Below, in pieces: positions 6,004-7,793 of a stretch of DNA of 7,793 nucleotides. The stretch is from Deltaproteobacteria bacterium RBG_16_54_11 (lineage in GTDB: Bacteria; Desulfobacterota; B13-G15; RBG-16-54-18): assembly GCA_001797905.1 (NCBI GenBank), contig MGQS01000127.1:4800-12592 (forward strand), read 5' to 3'. Made by a program: the position numbers and the translations under genes. The notes under the pieces were generated by a model, which saw only the letters and a list, made by a program, of their open reading frames with translations, made no database searches and had not been told where the DNA came from. The number at the start of each line of letters is the position of its first letter. Position 1 is the stretch's first letter.

Positions 6004-6165
6004 ACGGCGACGCCGCAATGATCGATTGCCGCTGAGCAGGGAAATTAAGAAGGACCTCAAACACTGTTGCCGGGTGACGCTATAGGAATGGGGGAAACGC
6101 CCCCTCTCCCAGCGCATGGTGGAGATCCTACCGGCGCCCTTTACAGGATACTTCTGATAAAGCGC
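6004..6165. other. Convergent gap between der and map, no gene seen
   Basis: This 162-base stretch holds only short open frames without convincing starts. It contains a 5-bp G/C hairpin (GGGGG at 6090-6094, CCCCC at 6100-6104) and a 5-bp repeat GCAAT-N5-ATTGC (6015-6029). Neither is followed by a T-run on either strand, so I cannot name a terminator for der or map. Confidence 0.6.
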
Positions 6166-6912
6166 TCACGGCAGGGAGAGGATATCCGCCTCCTTCTCCG
6201 TGATGGCGATGGTGTGTTCAAAATGTGCCGAGAGGCGCCCGTCAGCGGTGACGACTGTCCAGCCATCATCCAAGACCTTCACTTCCCAGGTGCCCACATT
6301 GATCATCGGCTCGATCGCCAGCACCATGCCGGGCCGCAGGCGCGGCCCGGCATGGGGAGGACCGAAATTGGGCACCTGGGGATCCTCATGAAGGTTACGG
6401 CCTATCCCGTGCCCCACAAAGTCCCGCACCACAGAAAAACCATGCGATTCCACCCATGACTGGATGGCATAGGAGATGTCGAGGAGGCGATTGCCGTCCC
6501 TGGCCTGCTCGATACCCTTGGCAAGGGCCTGTCGTGATACCTCCAGGAGCCTGACTGCCTCCTTGCTCACCTTTCCCACGGGGACGGTAATGGCCGCATC
6601 CCCATAATATTCGTTGAGAAAGGCCCCCACATCCAGGCTGACGATCTCCCCCTGTTTCAATTGGCGGCTGACGGGGATGCCATGGACCACCTCCTCGTCG
6701 ATGGAGACGCACAAGGTGGCCGGGTATCCCCGGTATCCTTTGAAGGCAGGTGTGGCCCCTGCTGTTCTGATCAAGCGCTCCGCCAGGTGATCCAGCTCCT
6801 TGGTGGTGACGCCGGGTTTGATCGCATCACTCAGCCTTTGCAGGACTTGCGCAACCAGGCGGTTGCTCTCGCGCATGATCTCGATCTCTTTGGGGGTCCT
6901 AATATGGATCAT
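6166..6912 (-). CDS. map: Methionine aminopeptidase, type I
   Basis: A 248-residue type I methionine aminopeptidase, the cytosolic two-metal hydrolase that removes the initiator Met from new proteins after deformylation when the second residue is small. All five metal ligands are present: Asp94 (SLDVGAF), Asp105 (YYGDAAIT), His168 (FVGHGIGR), Glu201 (AIEPMI) and Glu232 (HFEHT). The substrate-site histidines His77 (VVHGIP) and His175 (NLHEDP) are also there. The N-terminus MIHIRTPKEIEIMRES lacks the zinc-finger extension of eukaryotic MAP1, so it is the short bacterial form. The ATG at 6912 is the family start, but only a weak AAGAG precedes it. Unlike in many bacteria, map is not next to secY-adk-infA here. 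It stands alone, convergent with der and divergent from the aconitase gene, with its own promoter and a leader of about 98 bases. Confidence 0.97.
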   Translation of the reverse strand: MIHIRTPKEIEIMRESNRLVAQVLQRLSDAIKPGVTTKELDHLAERLIRTAGATPAFKGYRGYPATLCVSIDEEVVHGIPVSRQLKQGEIVSLDVGAFLNEYYGDAAITVPVGKVSKEAVRLLEVSRQALAKGIEQARDGNRLLDISYAIQSWVESHGFSVVRDFVGHGIGRNLHEDPQVPNFGPPHAGPRLRPGMVLAIEPMINVGTWEVKVLDDGWTVVTADGRLSAHFEHTIAITEKEADILSLP

Positions 6913-7017
6913 CTCTTAGTCATTTCTCATGGCATCGCATGATACGCGAATGATGGAGATATGCTTTCTCCCTCGTCCCGAGAAGAGAGAAGACGGTGAT
7001 TTCTTTATTCTCGGCAG

Positions 7018-7047
7018 ACTATAGACGAAAGCCCTTTGGCAAGTCAA
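7018..7047 (-). promoter_or_regulatory. Candidate promoter of map
   Basis: On the minus strand TTGACT (7042-7047), an 18-base spacer and TATAGT (7018-7023). Start is expected near 7011, leaving a leader of about 98 bases. Five of six bases match in both boxes. The hexamers are identical to those of the divergent aconitase promoter. Confidence 0.55.
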
Positions 7048-7063
7048 CGTCAGGCATCCTGCC

Positions 7064-7087
7064 GGGGAGTCGAAGGGTTGACTCCCC
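7064..7087. repeat. Perfect 8-bp inverted repeat over the aconitase promoter -35
   Basis: GGGGAGTC (7064-7071) and GACTCCCC (7080-7087) are perfect complements separated by eight bases. The right arm overlaps the -35 box at 7078-7083, so it could be an operator. In RNA it would be a GC-rich hairpin followed five bases later by TTTTT (7093-7097), so a terminator for any transcript from further upstream is the alternative. Confidence 0.6.
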
Positions 7088-7106
7088 ATCCCTTTTTCCT
7101 TATAGT
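7078..7106 (+). promoter_or_regulatory. Promoter of the aconitase gene
   Basis: TTGACT (7078-7083), a 17-base spacer and TATAGT (7101-7106), with start near 7113 and a leader of about 20 bases holding AGGAAAG (7121-7127). TATAGT is repeated directly at 7107-7112, so a second register six bases downstream is possible, though its spacer would be 23 bases. Confidence 0.6.
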
Positions 7107-7132
7107 TATAGTCCCTTCACAGGAAAGAAACC

Positions 7133-7793
7133 ATGGGGAGAAATCTCGTTGAGAAGATCATAGCATCCCACCTGCAATCAGGGGAGATGGAGCCGGGCCG
7201 GGAGATCGCCATCTCCATAGATCAGACCTTGACCCAGGACGCTACAGGCACCCTTGCGTACCTGGAGCTGGAGGCCATGGGGATCGAGGGGGTCGCCACC
7301 GAGTTGTCGGTCAGCTACGTCGATCACACTACGCTGCAAACGGGGTATGAGAATGCCGACGACCACCTCTACCTGAGGACAATCGCTGCGCGGCACGGGA
7401 TCTTCTTCTCCCCGCCGGGCAACGGCATCTGCCACCAGGTCCATCTGGAGCGGTTCGGAGTGCCGGGTAAAACGCTGCTCGGTTCCGACAGCCACACCCC
7501 CACGGCAGGAGGCATGGGGATGCTGGCCATCGGGGCCGGGGGGCTCGATGTGGCCCTGGCCATGGCGGGGAGGCCCTTTTTCCTCTTCATGCCCGAGGTC
7601 GTCAGGATCGATCTGAGCGGCCGCCTTTCGCCCTGGGTGTCGGCAAAAGACGTGATCCTGGAGATCTTAAGAAGGCTCTCTGTCCAGGGAGGGGTGGGGA
7701 AGGTCCTCGAATATGGAGGGGCGGGAGTGAAGGGCTTGAGCGTCCCTGAGCGCAGCACCATCACCAATATGGGAGCGGAGCTCGGGGCCACCT
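7133..7793 (+). CDS. Aconitate hydratase, N-terminal third (cut by window edge)
   Basis: The frame from the ATG at 7133 runs open to the window end, 220 residues plus one base of a protein expected to be around 650 residues. It begins MGRNLVEKIIASHL and contains DQTLTQDATGT (30-40), SYVDHTTLQTGYENADDH (61-78), GNGICHQVHLERFG (96-109), GSDSHTPTAGGMGMLAIGAGG (117-137) and TITNMGAELGAT (209-220). These are substrate-binding and structural motifs of the aconitase/isopropylmalate isomerase superfamily. The 4Fe-4S ligand cysteines are expected mostly further on. The wording of the N-terminus matches my memory of the 'Aquifex type' aconitases seen in Deltaproteobacteria and Aquificae rather than AcnA or AcnB; homoaconitase or LeuC-like activity is a lesser possibility. 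It would interconvert citrate and isocitrate. AGGAAAG five bases before the ATG fixes the start. The gene is divergent from map. Confidence 0.92.
   Translation, partial: MGRNLVEKIIASHLQSGEMEPGREIAISIDQTLTQDATGTLAYLELEAMGIEGVATELSVSYVDHTTLQTGYENADDHLYLRTIAARHGIFFSPPGNGICHQVHLERFGVPGKTLLGSDSHTPTAGGMGMLAIGAGGLDVALAMAGRPFFLFMPEVVRIDLSGRLSPWVSAKDVILEILRRLSVQGGVGKVLEYGGAGVKGLSVPERSTITNMGAELGAT

Noticed and set aside
6090..6104. GGGGG-AAACG-CCCCC hairpin in the der/map gap
   Set aside because: No T-run on either strand, so not a convincing terminator; short G/C runs are common here.
5680..6117. 145-residue minus-strand open frame covering the der 3' end and the gap
   Set aside because: Mostly antisense to the Der KH domain; the 48 residues in the gap show no recognisable pattern and the ribosome-binding site is poor.
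7..6122. 13-base match CAGCGCATGGTGG at 7-19 and 6110-6122
   Set aside because: Expected by chance at about this frequency in a window of this size; the flanks do not match.
6067..6459. 130-residue plus-strand open frame crossing into map
   Set aside because: Overlaps map antisense through its C-terminal catalytic half; no domain recognised.
1..7793. Search for defence, CRISPR, toxin-antitoxin, transposon or phage modules
   Set aside because: No repeats-with-spacers, transposase motifs, terminal repeats or paired toxin-like small genes were seen; the content is housekeeping plus one biosynthetic operon.

Overview
This is an ordinary bacterial chromosome segment with moderately high GC (estimated by eye, not computed). 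It carries nine protein genes, two of them cut by the window edges. Arg codons AGG/AGA and Ile codon ATA are used freely. The gene set (Rex repressor, Der GTPase, type I methionine aminopeptidase, a 1-phosphofructokinase-family sugar kinase and an aconitase resembling the 'Aquifex type' subfamily) suggests an anaerobic or facultative bacterium, possibly Desulfobacterota (Deltaproteobacteria) or a neighbouring lineage. That placement is inference. I see no tRNA, rRNA, CRISPR array, insertion sequence or phage gene.

Layout, left to right. (1) 1-2216, minus strand: a tight three-gene operon of ATP-grasp ligase, family 2 glycosyltransferase and radical SAM enzyme (5' part only). The reading frames overlap by 4 and 14 bases, so the genes are probably translationally coupled. 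(2) 2274-2507, plus strand: a strong sigma70-like promoter and a 61-residue single-pass membrane protein, divergent from the operon and sharing its -10 region. (3) 2553-4567, minus strand: a PfkB-family sugar kinase, then rex with its own promoter and a candidate Rex operator, then acylphosphatase. (4) 4568-4695: a divergent regulatory region with a perfect 18-bp palindrome between the sugar-kinase and der promoters. (5) 4696-6003, plus: der, predicted to be transcribed without a leader. (6) 6004-6165: a short convergent gap with no gene I can support. (7) 6166-6912, minus: map. (8) 6913-7132: a divergent regulatory region with two promoters using identical hexamers, plus an 8-bp inverted repeat. 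(9) 7133 to the end, plus: the 5' third of aconitase.

The central part is housekeeping: ribosome assembly (Der), N-terminal Met removal (Map), TCA cycle (aconitase), sugar phosphate phosphorylation and NADH/NAD+ sensing (Rex). The least explained parts are the ATP-grasp/GT2/radical SAM operon, the small membrane protein, and the symmetric elements placed over divergent promoters. I found no convincing new defence or mobile system. The most testable observations are the predicted leaderless der transcript and the palindromes.
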